DNA of 64,000 nt, taken from the NCBI GenBank assembly GCA_016790575.1, contig JAEUOU010000015.1, positions 62,001-126,000 on the forward strand, given 5' to 3'. The DNA comes from Burkholderiaceae bacterium. Lineage in GTDB: Bacteria > Pseudomonadota > Gammaproteobacteria > Burkholderiales > Burkholderiaceae_C. The position numbers were made by a program, and so were the translations under genes. Each line of letters begins with the position of its first letter. The stretch's first letter is position 1. Below the pieces are notes generated by a model. That model was not told the DNA's origin, ran no database searches, and was given only the letters and a program-made list of their open reading frames with translations. Positions 50,335 to 59,641 of this stretch are shown one piece after another.

Positions 50335-51108
50335 TCAGGCGTGGGGTGGCGCTTGGGTGTGCTTGATGAACAGTTGAGCCGCCCAGATTCCGACTTCGTA
50401 GAGCAGACACATCGGAATGGCCAGGGCGAGTTGAGATACCACGTCCGGTGGCGTCACAATCGCCGCGATCACAAAAGCCAATACGATGAAATAGCCACGG
50501 AAATCGCGCAGCTTCTCCACCGTTACAAGCCCCATTCGAGCAAGGACGACCACGGCGACCGGAACTTCAAAAGCAAGGCCAAAGGCGAGAAACATCGACA
50601 GCACAAAGCTCAGGTAAGCCTCGATATCCGGTGCGGCTGTGATGCTCTTGGGTGCAAAGCCCTGAATGAAGCTGAACACCTGTCCAAAGACCAGAAAATA
50701 ACAAAAGGCCACGCCAACAAAAAACAGCAGCGTGCTGGAGATGACCAAGGGCATGACCAGCTTTTTCTCATGGGAATAAAGGCCCGGAGCCACAAAGGCC
50801 CAAACCTGGTAAAGAACAACGGGCAGTGCGATCAGAAACGCCGTCATCAGCAATATCTTCAACGGCACCATGAATGGCGAGATGACTGACGTGGCAATCA
50901 TCGTCGCCCCTTTGGGCAGATGGGCGACCAGCGGTGCGGCAAGAATGTCGTAGAGTTGACCAGGGCCCGGATACAGTGCGAGCACAATGGCCACGAGGGC
51001 TACAGCGACCAAGGCTCGAATCAGACGGTCGCGTAACTCGACGAGATGCTGCACAAAGGGCTGTTCAGTCCCCGCCAGTTCGTCTTCAGGTTTGTTGTTT
51101 TCGGCCAT
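50335..51108 (-). CDS. tatC: TatC, twin-arginine translocase receptor subunit
   Basis: Polytopic inner-membrane protein of 257 residues that recognises twin-arginine signal peptides together with TatB. Begins with EQPFVQHLVELRDRLIRALV, the conserved cytoplasmic segment, and has six hydrophobic helices, with FVAPGLYSHEKKLVMPLVIS containing the essential glutamate region. The C-terminal tail is short (AAQLFIKHTQAPPHA). Last gene of tatA-tatB-tatC and of the long minus-strand run. Separated from tatB by 88 bases. Probable clients in this window include the Rieske protein. Confidence 0.97.
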   Translation of the reverse strand: MAENNKPEDELAGTEQPFVQHLVELRDRLIRALVAVALVAIVLALYPGPGQLYDILAAPLVAHLPKGATMIATSVISPFMVPLKILLMTAFLIALPVVLYQVWAFVAPGLYSHEKKLVMPLVISSTLLFFVGVAFCYFLVFGQVFSFIQGFAPKSITAAPDIEAYLSFVLSMFLAFGLAFEVPVAVVVLARMGLVTVEKLRDFRGYFIVLAFVIAAIVTPPDVVSQLALAIPMCLLYEVGIWAAQLFIKHTQAPPHA

Positions 51109-51196
51109 GGACCAGATTGTGCGTTGCGAAGTCGCGGGCGTCGAACGGCACTATCAGGGCCGCCCGGTTCGCCCACGCGCATCGCGCGTGGGGCAT

Positions 51197-51664
51197 TCAG
51201 TTGATTTTTTTGGGCCGATAGCGCGCCACCCGGGCTGCTCCGGACTGCGCTTTGGTTCGAATTCCGTTGCGCGATTTGTACCATTGAGGGGTCGATCCGC
51301 GTTTCAGACGCCATTTCTTTCCGGGGTTGCGATAGCTCGGCGCCGCTGGCTCCCAGGATGAGGACGTGGTCGATGACTCCAGCCCCGCCGTCGTCTCCGA
51401 CCACTGCTTTTCGAAATCAGTCGATGCGTTGTGGACCGTCTGCTCCACGTCACGCGCAGCGCCTTCCACAGACTCCTTCATTTTGCGAAGCTCGTCGAGT
51501 TCCATCGACCGGTTGACCTCTGCCTTGACGTCCGCGACATAGCGCTGCGCCTTTCCGAGCAAGGTACCAATGGTCCGCGCGACTTTGGGTAGCTTTTCCG
51601 GACCGATGACGACCAGCGCGACAGCGCCGATCAGCACCATCTTCGACAAGCCGAGATCAATCAC
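51197..51664 (-). CDS. tatB: TatB, twin-arginine translocase subunit
   Basis: Single-span membrane protein of 155 residues that forms the Tat receptor with TatC. Residues 1-20 ([20 protein letters not shown]) are the transmembrane helix, followed by [20 protein letters not shown], the typical hinge and amphipathic helix. A longer helix (about 35-95) and a disordered C-terminal half rich in Ser, Lys and Arg follow. Located between tatA (31 bases upstream) and tatC. Confidence 0.95.
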   Translation of the reverse strand: MIDLGLSKMVLIGAVALVVIGPEKLPKVARTIGTLLGKAQRYVADVKAEVNRSMELDELRKMKESVEGAARDVEQTVHNASTDFEKQWSETTAGLESSTTSSSWEPAAPSYRNPGKKWRLKRGSTPQWYKSRNGIRTKAQSGAARVARYRPKKIN

Positions 51665-51695
51665 AGTAGGTCAACCCGCTGCGGGCCCAAACGGT

Positions 51696-51938
51696 TCAAA
51701 GCTTGGTCTTGGCTTCGACGTCGATTGTGGTCTTTTCCGACGTTGCGGCGTTGGCCACTTGTCCAGCCGGTGCCGCAGCGGTCTTGTCGTCCGTCGTTGT
51801 GCCGTCCTTCATCCCGTCCTTGAAGCCCTTCACTGCACCTCCGAGGTCGGATCCGATGTTTTTCAGCTTCTTGGTGCCGAACACCATGACCACAATCAGC
51901 AGCACGATCAACCAGTGCCAGATGGAAAAAGTACCCAT
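51696..51938 (-). CDS. tatA: TatA, twin-arginine translocase pore-forming subunit
   Basis: Small protein of 80 residues that assembles into the Tat translocation pathway. It starts [20 protein letters not shown] (transmembrane helix), then [20 protein letters not shown] (amphipathic helix), and ends in a charged, Ala-rich tail. A GGAGTT ribosome site precedes the ATG. First gene of tatABC, 69 bases after the HIT gene. Identity is clear from the FGTKKL hinge and length. Confidence 0.97.
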   Translation of the reverse strand: MGTFSIWHWLIVLLIVVMVFGTKKLKNIGSDLGGAVKGFKDGMKDGTTTDDKTAAAPAGQVANAATSEKTTIDVEAKTKL

Positions 51939-52007
51939 GGATAACTCCTAACGAATGTTCTCGATTCTAGTCGGGTGCCGTGAAAGCCCCCCGTCGGTCA
52001 GGGGCGT

Positions 52008-52364
52008 TCAGCCACGCACCCAGGGGCGGGGCCCCCCCATGACATGGACGTGGAGGTGATGCACCTCCTGGCCACCTTCTACCCCGGTATTGGCAACGAT
52101 GCGGAAACCGCCGTCAGGATAAGCGCGACAACCTTGTTCGAGTGCCAGTCTGGGTGCCAGAAGCATCATCTTGCCCATAAGACGCTCATGCTCCGGACCC
52201 AACTGGGCCATGGAGGGAATATGTAACTTGGGCACCATGAGGAAATGGACTGGTGCCCACGGCTTGATGTCATGAAAAGCGAAGATGTCGTCATCTTCGA
52301 ACACCTTCCTCGACGGTATCTGGCCGGCAATGATCTTGCAAAAAAGGCAGTTTGGGTCGTGCAT
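52008..52364 (-). CDS. HIT family nucleotide-binding protein (HinT-like)
   Basis: Histidine triad protein of 118 residues, probably a purine nucleoside phosphoramidase like E. coli HinT. The triad is HHLHVHVMGG near residues 101-110; N-terminal NCLFCKIIAGQIPSRKVFED and KPWAPVHFLMVPKLHI are typical. It is between the DUF4870 gene and tatA; a HIT gene between the his genes and tat genes is typical of betaproteobacteria. Whether its true substrate is an aminoacyl-adenylate is not shown here. Confidence 0.95.
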   Translation of the reverse strand: MHDPNCLFCKIIAGQIPSRKVFEDDDIFAFHDIKPWAPVHFLMVPKLHIPSMAQLGPEHERLMGKMMLLAPRLALEQGCRAYPDGGFRIVANTGVEGGQEVHHLHVHVMGGPRPWVRG

Positions 52365-52398
52365 GGAATCTCCAGGAATGGGCGGCGACCCACAGGGG

Positions 52399-52764
52399 TC
52401 ATCCGTGGCCTACCGCCTGATCTTTGTTCATCGCCACCATGCCACGAACAATCCGATACAGGAACCACAGCGAAATGAGGGCCCAGGCAAGCGCGCCGGG
52501 CAAATACAACAACAGAAAGAGGGGTGCCGTGAGCACATACAACAGGCCGGCCCACAGGACCGAACGAATCCGCCATCGGAAATGACTCTCCTGCCAACTG
52601 CCCAGAGCGTCGGATTTTTTCACCAGGTCAATGATCAGCGCCACCAGCAACAGGCCGGCACCGACCTGGGCACCCGGCACCACCGCGGCCACCGCCACGA
52701 TCAGGTGCAGCAGGTAACTGATCCAGCCGACCGTTTTCAGGGAATCCTGCGCTTCGGTATTCAT
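52399..52764 (-). CDS. DUF4870-type small membrane protein
   Basis: Predicted membrane protein of 121 residues with about three hydrophobic segments (about 12-46 [20 protein letters not shown] and on, 68-90 [20 protein letters not shown], 90-110). Resembles the DUF4870/Tic20-like membrane family in size and pattern and in the conserved [11 protein letters not shown] stretch. Function unknown. The start overlaps the hisE stop by four bases, so it is translated together with the histidine genes. It is common at this place in Burkholderiales. Confidence 0.85.
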   Translation of the reverse strand: MNTEAQDSLKTVGWISYLLHLIVAVAAVVPGAQVGAGLLLVALIIDLVKKSDALGSWQESHFRWRIRSVLWAGLLYVLTAPLFLLLYLPGALAWALISLWFLYRIVRGMVAMNKDQAVGHG

Positions 52765-53129
52765 TCGCCGGCTCCTTCGCGCGCCTGCGCCTTGCGCAGC
52801 GCCTTTTCCTCGATGCCACTGGTGCCTTCCCGGCGCTCCAGCTCGGCGACCACATCCGCCGGCGTCAGCCCGTAATGGGCCAGCGCGATCATCGAGTGGA
52901 ACCAGAGGTCCGCCACTTCATAGACGATCTTCGCGCGGTCCGCGCCGTGGTCGGCGTCCTTGGCCGCCATCACAACCTCGGTGGCTTCCTCGCCAATTTT
53001 CTTCAGGAAGGCGTCCGGCCCTTTGTGCAGCAGGCGTGCAACATAGCTGGCCGACGGGTCGCCGCCGTTCGCGGGCTTGCGGCTTTCGATCACGGCCGCC
53101 AGGCGTGCCAGGGAATCGTTGGAGGACAT
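52761..53129 (-). CDS. hisE: Phosphoribosyl-ATP pyrophosphatase
   Basis: Second step of histidine synthesis, hydrolysing phosphoribosyl-ATP to phosphoribosyl-AMP. The protein has 122 residues; MazG-like helices with the metal-binding [19 protein letters not shown] segment and [20 protein letters not shown]. The ATG at 53129 ([20 protein letters not shown]) is suitable. Separate from hisI, which is only 4 bases upstream, so the two enzymes are not fused as in enterobacteria. Final his gene in this operon. Confidence 0.95.
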   Translation of the reverse strand: MSSNDSLARLAAVIESRKPANGGDPSASYVARLLHKGPDAFLKKIGEEATEVVMAAKDADHGADRAKIVYEVADLWFHSMIALAHYGLTPADVVAELERREGTSGIEEKALRKAQAREGAGE

Positions 53130-53133
53130 GGAC

Positions 53134-53523
53134 TTATCTGTAGATGGTTTCCGGGTCTTTCAAGACCGGTTCGACAACATGCCAGGCCCCATTGTCGTAG
53201 CGCTGGAAGAAACAGCTGTGACGGCCGGTGTGGCAGGCGATGCCGGGTTCGTGCCCCTGCTGGGTTACCTTGAGCAGGATCACGTCGTTGTCGCAGTCGA
53301 GGCGGATGTCGTGCACCGTCTGCACATGGCCGGACTCTTCGCCTTTGAACCAGAGCTTGCCGCGGGATCGGCTGAAGTACACCGCCCGCCCCAGTTCCGC
53401 CGTTTGCTGCAGGGCTTCGCGGTTCATCCAGGCAAACATCAGCACGTCGCCCGTGGCGACTTCCTGTGCAATCACCGGGACCAGCCCCTGGGCGTCCCAT
53501 TTCACGTTGTCGAGCCAGTTCAT
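53134..53523 (-). CDS. hisI: Phosphoribosyl-AMP cyclohydrolase
   Basis: Opens the adenine ring of phosphoribosyl-AMP, third step of histidine synthesis; zinc enzyme. The protein has 129 residues from the ATG at 53523 ([20 protein letters not shown]); upstream in-frame codons would extend into the repeat-containing gap. Zinc and substrate residues are in [20 protein letters not shown] and in [19 protein letters not shown]. Located after hisF with an 84-base gap that contains a repeat copy, and followed by hisE. Confidence 0.96.
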   Translation of the reverse strand: MNWLDNVKWDAQGLVPVIAQEVATGDVLMFAWMNREALQQTAELGRAVYFSRSRGKLWFKGEESGHVQTVHDIRLDCDNDVILLKVTQQGHEPGIACHTGRHSCFFQRYDNGAWHVVEPVLKDPETIYR

Positions 53524-53562
53524 GGAGAGATTGTCGGCGATCCGGTCAGGCACTCAGTTTTG

Positions 53563-53592
53563 ATAGCAGACAATGACCGTTTGACGATGGGA
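53563..53592 (-). repeat. Dispersed 30-base intergenic repeat, copy 6 (hisF-hisI)
   Basis: On the minus strand TCCCATCGTCAAACGGTCAT, then TGTCTGCTAT, 30 bases; its first base differs from the ACCCA of other copies, and the CCCATCGT core is shared with copy 2. Lies in the only large gap between hisF and hisI, oriented with the genes. Confidence 0.7.
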
Positions 53593-53607
53593 AACGGCCA
53601 ATATCGC

Positions 53608-54387
53608 TCAGAAACGGACTGGAATACCCCGTTCCGCCATGCGCGCCTTGGCCTGGGCCACCGTGTATTCGCCATAGTGAAAGATGCTGGCTGCCAGCAC
53701 CGCGTCCGCGCCGCCCAGCCGGATGCCATCGGCCAGGTGGTCCAGGTTGCCGACGCCGCCGGAGGCAATCACCGGCACGTCCACCGCGTCGCTGACGGCG
53801 CGGGTCAGGTCCAGGTCAAAGCCGGCCTTGGTGCCGTCGCGGTCCATGCTGGTCAGCAGGATTTCGCCGGCGCCATGCTCCGCCATCTGACGCGCCCAGG
53901 CGACGGCGTCGAGGCCGGTGTTCTTGCGCCCGCCGTGGCTGTAGACATCCCAGCCTTCGCCGCGGTCCAGCAGATCTGTGCCAAAGCGCCGCTTGGCGTC
54001 GATCGCGACCACGATGCACTGCGCGCCGTACTTGGCCGACGCATCGCGGATGACCTGCGGGTTGGCGATGGCTGCCGAATTGAAGCTGGTCTTGTCGGCA
54101 CCGGCGTTCAGCAGGCGGCGCACATCATCCACGGTGCGCACCCCGCCACCCACCGTGAGCGGAATGAACACCTGGCTGGCCACCGCCTCGATGATGTGCA
54201 GGATCAGGTCGCGCCCGTCGCTGGTGGCCGTGATGTCCAGGAACGTGAGTTCGTCGGCACCCTGTTCGTTATAACGGGCGGCAATTTCAACCGGGTCGCC
54301 CGCGTCGCGCAGTTCGACGAAGTTGACGCCCTTGACCACGCGGCCACCGGTCACGTCCAGGCAGGGGATGATGCGTTTGGCCAGCAT
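53608..54387 (-). CDS. hisF: Imidazole glycerol phosphate synthase, cyclase subunit
   Basis: TIM-barrel cyclase that, with HisH, converts PRFAR and ammonia to imidazole glycerol phosphate and AICAR. The protein has 259 residues. Begins [20 protein letters not shown] with the first catalytic Asp; the second is in [19 protein letters not shown]. The phosphate-binding loops [10 protein letters not shown] and [11 protein letters not shown] are present. The ATG overlaps the last base of hisA (the stop of one and start of the next share a base), so translation is coupled. Confidence 0.97.
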   Translation of the reverse strand: MLAKRIIPCLDVTGGRVVKGVNFVELRDAGDPVEIAARYNEQGADELTFLDITATSDGRDLILHIIEAVASQVFIPLTVGGGVRTVDDVRRLLNAGADKTSFNSAAIANPQVIRDASAKYGAQCIVVAIDAKRRFGTDLLDRGEGWDVYSHGGRKNTGLDAVAWARQMAEHGAGEILLTSMDRDGTKAGFDLDLTRAVSDAVDVPVIASGGVGNLDHLADGIRLGGADAVLAASIFHYGEYTVAQAKARMAERGIPVRF

Positions 54388-55127
54388 CAGGCACCCAGCT
54401 CGTCGGCACGGGTCTGTGCCGCGGCAAAGTCCAGATCACCCGAGTAGATGGCCCGGCCGCAGATGACACCCTCGACGCCCTCGTCTTCGACGGCGCACAG
54501 GGCTTCGATGTCGGCCATGTTGGACAGCCCCCCCGACGCAATGACGGGAATCGTCAGGGCCTGGGCCAGCTTGACGGTGGCCTCGATGTTGATGCCCGAC
54601 AGCATGCCGTCACGGCCGATGTCGGTGTAGATGATGGATTCGACGCCCCAGTCTTCGAATTTCCTGGCCAGGTCGACCACTTCATGGCCGGTCAGCTTGC
54701 TCCAGCCGTCGGTGGCCACCTTGCCGTCCTTGGCATCGAGGCCGACGATGATGTGCCCGCCGAAGGCGGTGCAGGCGTCTTTCAGAAAACCGGGGTTCTT
54801 GACGGCCGCCGTGCCGATGATCACGTAGCGCAGGCCGCTGTCGATGTACTTTTCGATGGTGTCCAGATCCCGGATACCACCGCCGAGTTGCACCGGAATG
54901 TCTGCGCCCACCTCTTTCAGGATGGACCGGATGGCGGTGAAATTCTGTGGCTTGCCCGCAAACGCGCCGTTCAGATCCACCAGGTGCAGACGGCGGGCCC
55001 CTTTGTCGAGCCAGTTGCGGGCCATGGCGGCAGGGTCTTCGCCGAAGGTGGTGGCCTGGTCCATGTCGCCCTGCTTGAGGCGCACGCAGTGGCCGTCCTT
55101 GAGATCGATCGCGGGAATAAGAAGCAT
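54387..55127 (-). CDS. hisA: Phosphoribosylformimino-5-aminoimidazole carboxamide ribotide isomerase
   Basis: TIM-barrel isomerase acting on ProFAR in the fourth step of histidine synthesis. The protein has 246 residues. The start [20 protein letters not shown] contains the catalytic Asp8; the second Asp is in [14 protein letters not shown]. Phosphate-binding [14 protein letters not shown] and [14 protein letters not shown] occur in the two halves, the classic half-barrel repeats. Located between hisH (54-base gap) and hisF (overlap). Confidence 0.97.
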   Translation of the reverse strand: MLLIPAIDLKDGHCVRLKQGDMDQATTFGEDPAAMARNWLDKGARRLHLVDLNGAFAGKPQNFTAIRSILKEVGADIPVQLGGGIRDLDTIEKYIDSGLRYVIIGTAAVKNPGFLKDACTAFGGHIIVGLDAKDGKVATDGWSKLTGHEVVDLARKFEDWGVESIIYTDIGRDGMLSGINIEATVKLAQALTIPVIASGGLSNMADIEALCAVEDEGVEGVICGRAIYSGDLDFAAAQTRADELGA

Positions 55128-55181
55128 GATGGGTTCGGGGAAAAGGGCTTCGACTGGCTCAGCCCGAACGGAATAGGAAGA

Positions 55182-55850
55182 TCAGGGATTCCAGTGCAGG
55201 AAGTTGCGGTACAGCGCCAGACCCTGCTCGGCACTTTTTTCCGGATGGAACTGGGTGGCGAAAATATTATCCCGCGCGACGGCGGCGGTAAAGCGCCCGC
55301 CATAGTCGGCTTCGCCGGCGGTGTGGCGTGTTTCCGACGGACGTGCGTAGAAGCTGTGCACAAAATAAAACCAGCTGCCGTCGGGCACCGATCCCCAGAC
55401 CGGGTGCCGCCCCTGACCGTGGTCCCTCTGGAACACCTGGTTCCAGCCCATCTGCGGCACCTTGTAGCGGCTGCCGTCAGGCTGCGTGCGGCCGGCCAGG
55501 TCAAACTTGCGGACCTCGCCACCGATCAGGCCAAGACCTGGCGTGTCGCCCTCGGCGCTGTGATCCAGCAACATCTGCATGCCGACACAGACGCCGAACA
55601 GCGGCTTGTTGGCAGCCGCCTGCAGCACCGCCTCCTGCAGGCCGGACGCGCGCAGTTCGCGCATGCAGTCGGGCATGGCGCCCTGCCCCGGCAGCACCAC
55701 GCGCTGTGCGGCGTACACCGCCTCGGGGTCGGCGGTCACGACCACCTGCCAGCCGCTGCCCTGCGCCGCATGGATCACGGCCTGCGCGACGGAGCGCAGG
55801 TTGCCCATGCCGTAATCGACCACCGCCACGGTTTTTACTTCGTTATTCAT
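55182..55850 (-). CDS. hisH: Imidazole glycerol phosphate synthase, glutaminase subunit
   Basis: Class I glutamine amidotransferase that gives ammonia to HisF. The protein has 222 residues from the ATG at 55850 ([20 protein letters not shown]). A TTG three codons earlier also opens the frame but the ATG gives the family start. The nucleophile Cys is in [18 protein letters not shown], the His and Glu near residues 200-205 are in [14 protein letters not shown]. Notably, the start codon lies at the end of a dispersed repeat copy: its A and T are the last two bases of the 30-base unit. Confidence 0.96.
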   Translation of the reverse strand: MNNEVKTVAVVDYGMGNLRSVAQAVIHAAQGSGWQVVVTADPEAVYAAQRVVLPGQGAMPDCMRELRASGLQEAVLQAAANKPLFGVCVGMQMLLDHSAEGDTPGLGLIGGEVRKFDLAGRTQPDGSRYKVPQMGWNQVFQRDHGQGRHPVWGSVPDGSWFYFVHSFYARPSETRHTAGEADYGGRFTAAVARDNIFATQFHPEKSAEQGLALYRNFLHWNP

Positions 55851-55878
55851 AGCAAACAATGACCGGATGACGCTGGTT
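55849..55878 (-). repeat. Dispersed 30-base intergenic repeat, copy 7 (hisB-hisH)
   Basis: On the minus strand AACCAGCGTCATCCGGTCAT, then TGTTTGCTAT, followed by GAATAACGAAG. The ending TAT plus G includes the ATG of hisH. It fills more than half of the 53-base hisB-hisH gap; the ACCCA end is degenerate (AACCA). Confidence 0.68.
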
Positions 55879-55903
55879 CCGTGCCATTTTCAATCAGAAA
55901 AGC

Positions 55904-56497
55904 TCAAAGCGAGCCTTTGGTGGACGGAATCTGGCCTGCCGTGCGAGGGTCGAGCTCCAGTGCGGCCCGCAAGGCCCGTGCAAAGGCCTTGAACACCGTC
56001 TCGGCCTGGTGGTGGGCATTGACGCCACGCAGGTTGTCGATGTGCAGGGTCACGCCGGCGTGGTTGACAAAGCCCTGGAAAAACTCATGGGTCAACTGGG
56101 TGTCGAAGCCGCCCACCATGCCGCTGGTGAACGGAATGTTCAGCACCAGCCCTGGTCTCCCGGAAAAATCGATCACGACACGGGACAGCGCCTCGTCCAG
56201 CGGCACATAGGCATGGCCATAGCGACGGATGCCCTTCTTGTCGCCCACCGCCTGCGCCACGGCCTGGCCCAGGGTGATGCCCACGTCTTCCACGGTGTGG
56301 TGGCCGTCGATGTGCAGGTCGCCCTGGCACTGGATGTCCAGGTCGATCAGCCCGTGGCGTGCGATCTGGTCCAGCATGTGGTCAAAAAAACCGATGCCGG
56401 TGGAGAGGCGGGACTGGCCGCTGCCGTCCAGGTTCAGGCGGACGGTGATGGCGGTTTCGGCGGTCTTGCGGGAGACGTCGGCGGTGCGTGCGGTCAT
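55904..56497 (-). CDS. hisB: Imidazoleglycerol-phosphate dehydratase
   Basis: Manganese enzyme that dehydrates imidazole glycerol phosphate, sixth step of histidine synthesis. The protein has 197 residues, the monofunctional form without the N-terminal phosphatase of enterobacteria. Metal-binding repeats are [50 protein letters not shown] and [18 protein letters not shown]. Its ATG overlaps the hisC stop by four bases. Confidence 0.97.
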   Translation of the reverse strand: MTARTADVSRKTAETAITVRLNLDGSGQSRLSTGIGFFDHMLDQIARHGLIDLDIQCQGDLHIDGHHTVEDVGITLGQAVAQAVGDKKGIRRYGHAYVPLDEALSRVVIDFSGRPGLVLNIPFTSGMVGGFDTQLTHEFFQGFVNHAGVTLHIDNLRGVNAHHQAETVFKAFARALRAALELDPRTAGQIPSTKGSL

Positions 56498-57579
56498 AGG
56501 GCGGCTTTCAGCGCGGCCAGCAACTGGGCGTTCTCATCGGCGGTGCCGACGGTCAGGCGCAGGCAGTTGGCCAGCAACGGGTGCATTTTAGAAACGTTCT
56601 TCACCAGCACCCCGCGCGCCTTGAGGCCGTCGAAGGCCCTCTGGGCGTCGGGCACCCGAACCAGGATCATGTTGGCGTCGCTCGGGAACGGGTGCACGCC
56701 CGGCAGCGCCGTCAGCCCCTCGGTCAGGGCGGCGCGCTGGGCGCGGATGTCGGCCGCCTGCCCGGCGAACACGTCGGCGTGCTCCAGCGCGAACAACGCG
56801 CATTCGTAGTTGAGGACACTCACGTTGTACGGCGGGCGCACCTTGTCGATTTCGGCGATCAGCTCTTTCGGGCCCAGCATGTACCCGAGTCGAACGCCGG
56901 CCAGCCCGAATTTGGACAGCGTGCGCATCAGCAGCACATGGCTGTGGCGGGCGATCCGGTCGATGTAGCTGCGCGACGCAAAGGGCTGGTAGGCTTCGTC
57001 CATGACCACCAGGCCCCCGTGGGCGCCCTGGGCTTGCACGATCGCCTCGATGGTTTCGTCGTCCCAGAGATTGGCGGTGGGGTTGTTCGGATAGGCCAGG
57101 TAAACGATGGAAGGACGGTGGTTCGCCATCGCGTCCAGCATGGCCGCGCGGTCGAGCTCAAAGTCTGCCGTCAGCGGCACCCCGTGAAAGGCCAGCCCCT
57201 GCAACTGCGCACTCATGGCATACATCACAAAACCAGGCAGCGGCGCCAGGATCGATGCGCCCGGCACGTCGCACGCCATCGCGAGCAGCGAAATCAGCTC
57301 GTCCGAACCGTTGCCCAGCATCAGGTCGAAGCCTTCCGGCAGGCCTGCATGCCGCGCCAGCGCGTCGCGCAGGTCGTTGACCCGCCCGTCCGGGTAGCGG
57401 TTCAGGGCCAACGAGCCCAGGCGGTGGCCCAGCGCCTGCTGCAACTCGGGCGGCAGGCGGTGCGGGTTCTCCATCGCATCGAGCTTGACCATGCCGGCCG
57501 ATTCCTGGACCGCATAGGCGTGCATGCCCAGCACGTCATGGCGGATGCGTTTCAGAAGCTGGGGACTGACGGCGCTCAT
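56494..57579 (-). CDS. hisC: Histidinol-phosphate aminotransferase
   Basis: PLP-dependent aminotransferase (class II) converting imidazole acetol phosphate to histidinol phosphate. The protein has 361 residues. The ATG at 57579 ([20 protein letters not shown]) fits, because the frame runs open far upstream inside hisD. The PLP lysine is in [19 protein letters not shown] near residue 225; [15 protein letters not shown] binds the cofactor phosphate; [14 protein letters not shown] contains the Asp/Tyr contacts. The start overlaps the hisD stop by four bases; the stop overlaps hisB by four bases. Confidence 0.96.
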   Translation of the reverse strand: MSAVSPQLLKRIRHDVLGMHAYAVQESAGMVKLDAMENPHRLPPELQQALGHRLGSLALNRYPDGRVNDLRDALARHAGLPEGFDLMLGNGSDELISLLAMACDVPGASILAPLPGFVMYAMSAQLQGLAFHGVPLTADFELDRAAMLDAMANHRPSIVYLAYPNNPTANLWDDETIEAIVQAQGAHGGLVVMDEAYQPFASRSYIDRIARHSHVLLMRTLSKFGLAGVRLGYMLGPKELIAEIDKVRPPYNVSVLNYECALFALEHADVFAGQAADIRAQRAALTEGLTALPGVHPFPSDANMILVRVPDAQRAFDGLKARGVLVKNVSKMHPLLANCLRLTVGTADENAQLLAALKAAL

Positions 57580-58967
57580 CGGGGATCTCTCATGGGGGGA
57601 ACGGGCGACAGCCGCAATTCGGCCGCACGGGCGTGGGCCTGCAGACCTTCGCCGTAGGCCAGCTCGGCGGCCACGGTGCCCAGCTGCTGGGCGCCAGCAG
57701 CGCTGACCTCGATCAGGCTGCTGCGTTTCTGGAAGTCGTAGACCCCCAGCGGGGAACTGAACCGTGCCGTGCCGGACGTCGGCAGCACATGGTTGGGGCC
57801 GGCGCAATAGTCGCCCAGCGATTCGCTGGTGTAGGCGCCGAGAAAAATGGCTCCCGCGTGGCGCAGCAGCGGCTCCCAGCGGTGCGGATCGCGGCTGGAC
57901 ACCTCGAGGTGCTCCGGAGCGATGCGGTTGCTGATCGCGCAGGCCTCTTGCATGTCGCGGGTGAGGATTAGCGCGCCACGGTCCGTCAGGCTCTTGGCAA
58001 TGATGCCGGCGCGCGGCATGGTAGGCAGCAGGCGGTTGATCTCTGCCTGCACGGCGTCGATGAAGGTGGCATCGGGGCACAGCAGGATGCTTTGCGCCAG
58101 CTCGTCGTGTTCCGCCTGGGAAAACAGGTCCATCGCCACCCATTCCGCCGGTGTGGTGCCGTCCGCCAGCACCAGGATTTCACTCGGCCCGGCGATCATG
58201 TCGATGCCCACGGTGCCGAACACATGCTTCTTGGCACTGGCCACGTAGGCGTTGCCCGGTCCCGTGATCTTGTCCACCTTGGGCACGGTCCGGGTCCCGT
58301 AGGCCAGGGCGGCGACCGCCTGCGCACCACCGATGGTGAAGGCCCGGGTCACGCCGGCCACATGGGCGGCCGCCAGCACCAGTTCGTTGCGTTCACCGCG
58401 CGTGGCCGTGGCAGTACCGGTGCCGCCGGTGGCGACACTGCCCCGCACCGGGGTCGGCACCACCATGATGATTTCGCCCACCCCGGCGACATGGGCCGGC
58501 ACGGCGTTCATGATCAGGCTGGAGGGGTAGGCCGCCTTGCCACCGGGCACGTAGATGCCGACCCGGTCCAGCGGGGTCACCTTCTGGCCCAGCAAGGTGC
58601 CGTCTTCGTCCCGGTAGGTCCAGCTTTCGCCCGACGCTTTCTTCTGCGCCTCGTGGTAGGTGCGCACGCGGCGCGCGGCGCGCTCCAGCGCGTCGCGTTG
58701 CGCGGCCGGCAACTGGTCAAAAGCCGCCTTGAAATCGGCCTGCGTCAACTCCAGTTCGGCCATCGAAGCCACCTGCAGGCCGTCAAACCGGGCGGTGTAT
58801 TCCATGACCGCGACATCGCCGCGTTCGCGCACATCGGCCAGGATGTCGGCCACACGTCCCTCGATGGCCACGTCCGTGTCGGCAGACCAGTGTTGCCGCC
58901 GCTGGAATTCGGCCTCGAAGGACGGATCGGCCGTGGACAGGCGCAAGGGGGTTGCCGTCATCGCCAT
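57576..58967 (-). CDS. hisD: Histidinol dehydrogenase
   Basis: Zinc enzyme that carries out the last two steps of histidine synthesis, oxidising histidinol to histidine with NAD. The protein has 463 residues from the ATG at 58967 ([20 protein letters not shown]); the next ATG at 58961 is a possible alternative. Signatures are [60 protein letters not shown], and [12 protein letters not shown] with zinc-binding residues, ending in the [19 protein letters not shown] segment. Between hisG (4 bases) and hisC (overlap). Confidence 0.97.
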   Translation of the reverse strand: MAMTATPLRLSTADPSFEAEFQRRQHWSADTDVAIEGRVADILADVRERGDVAVMEYTARFDGLQVASMAELELTQADFKAAFDQLPAAQRDALERAARRVRTYHEAQKKASGESWTYRDEDGTLLGQKVTPLDRVGIYVPGGKAAYPSSLIMNAVPAHVAGVGEIIMVVPTPVRGSVATGGTGTATATRGERNELVLAAAHVAGVTRAFTIGGAQAVAALAYGTRTVPKVDKITGPGNAYVASAKKHVFGTVGIDMIAGPSEILVLADGTTPAEWVAMDLFSQAEHDELAQSILLCPDATFIDAVQAEINRLLPTMPRAGIIAKSLTDRGALILTRDMQEACAISNRIAPEHLEVSSRDPHRWEPLLRHAGAIFLGAYTSESLGDYCAGPNHVLPTSGTARFSSPLGVYDFQKRSSLIEVSAAGAQQLGTVAAELAYGEGLQAHARAAELRLSPVPPMRDPR

Positions 58968-58971
58968 GGCT

Positions 58972-59613
58972 TCAGTCCTTCGCCACTGCGCCCGCAAAGG
59001 CGTCGATGATGCGCCGGATGGACGCCTGCTTGAGTTTGAGCGCGGCCTGGTTCACGACCAGCCGGGAACTGATGTCCATGATGCGCTCGACTTCGACCAG
59101 GTTGTTAGCCTGCAGGGTCTTGCCGGTGGACACGAGATCCACGATCGCGTCCGCCAGCCCCGTCAGCGGCGCCAGTTCCATGCTGCCGTAGAGCTTGATC
59201 AGGTCCACGTGCACGCCCTTGTCGGCAAAGAAGTTGCGGGCAATGGTGGTGTACTTGGTGGCCACCTTCAGACGCGAGCCCTGCCGGACCGCTGAGGCGT
59301 AGTCGAAATCGGCCGGCACCGCCACACTCATGCGGCATTTGGCGATGTTCAGGTCCAGCGGCTGGTACAGGCCCTGCCCGCCATGTTCGATCAGCGTGTC
59401 CTTGCCGGTCACACCGAGGTCCGCACCGCCGTATTCCACATAGGTCGGCACATCGGTGGCACGCACCAGCACCACCCGGACGTCCGCCTGGTTGGTGGGC
59501 AGGATCAGCTTGCGGGATTTTTCCGGATCTTCCAGCACGGTGATGCCGGCCGCCTGCAGCAGGGGCAGGGTTTCATCAAAAATTCGGCCCTTGGAGAGCG
59601 CGAGCGTGATCAA
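58972..59613 (-). CDS. hisG: ATP phosphoribosyltransferase, short form catalytic subunit
   Basis: First enzyme of histidine synthesis, joining ATP and PRPP. The protein has 213 residues, the short HisG form which normally needs the regulatory HisZ subunit for activity and feedback inhibition; hisZ is not in this window. Features are [40 protein letters not shown], and [20 protein letters not shown] (PRPP loop). First of the nine his genes, 28 bases after murA. Confidence 0.96.
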   Translation of the reverse strand: MITLALSKGRIFDETLPLLQAAGITVLEDPEKSRKLILPTNQADVRVVLVRATDVPTYVEYGGADLGVTGKDTLIEHGGQGLYQPLDLNIAKCRMSVAVPADFDYASAVRQGSRLKVATKYTTIARNFFADKGVHVDLIKLYGSMELAPLTGLADAIVDLVSTGKTLQANNLVEVERIMDISSRLVVNQAALKLKQASIRRIIDAFAGAVAKD

Positions 59614-59641
59614 TTGAATTCTCCTTGCAGCACCTTGCGCA

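Noticed and set aside
50281-50345. GCCTG/CAGGC hairpin at the convergent degQ-like/tatC ends as a terminator
   Set aside because: The stem is short, overlaps the tatC stop codon and lacks a T-run on either strand.
53077-55862. Long plus-strand open frames (456 and 392 codons) opposite hisI, hisF, hisA and hisH
   Set aside because: All four his proteins are intact on the minus strand. The plus frames cross gene borders and lack domains.
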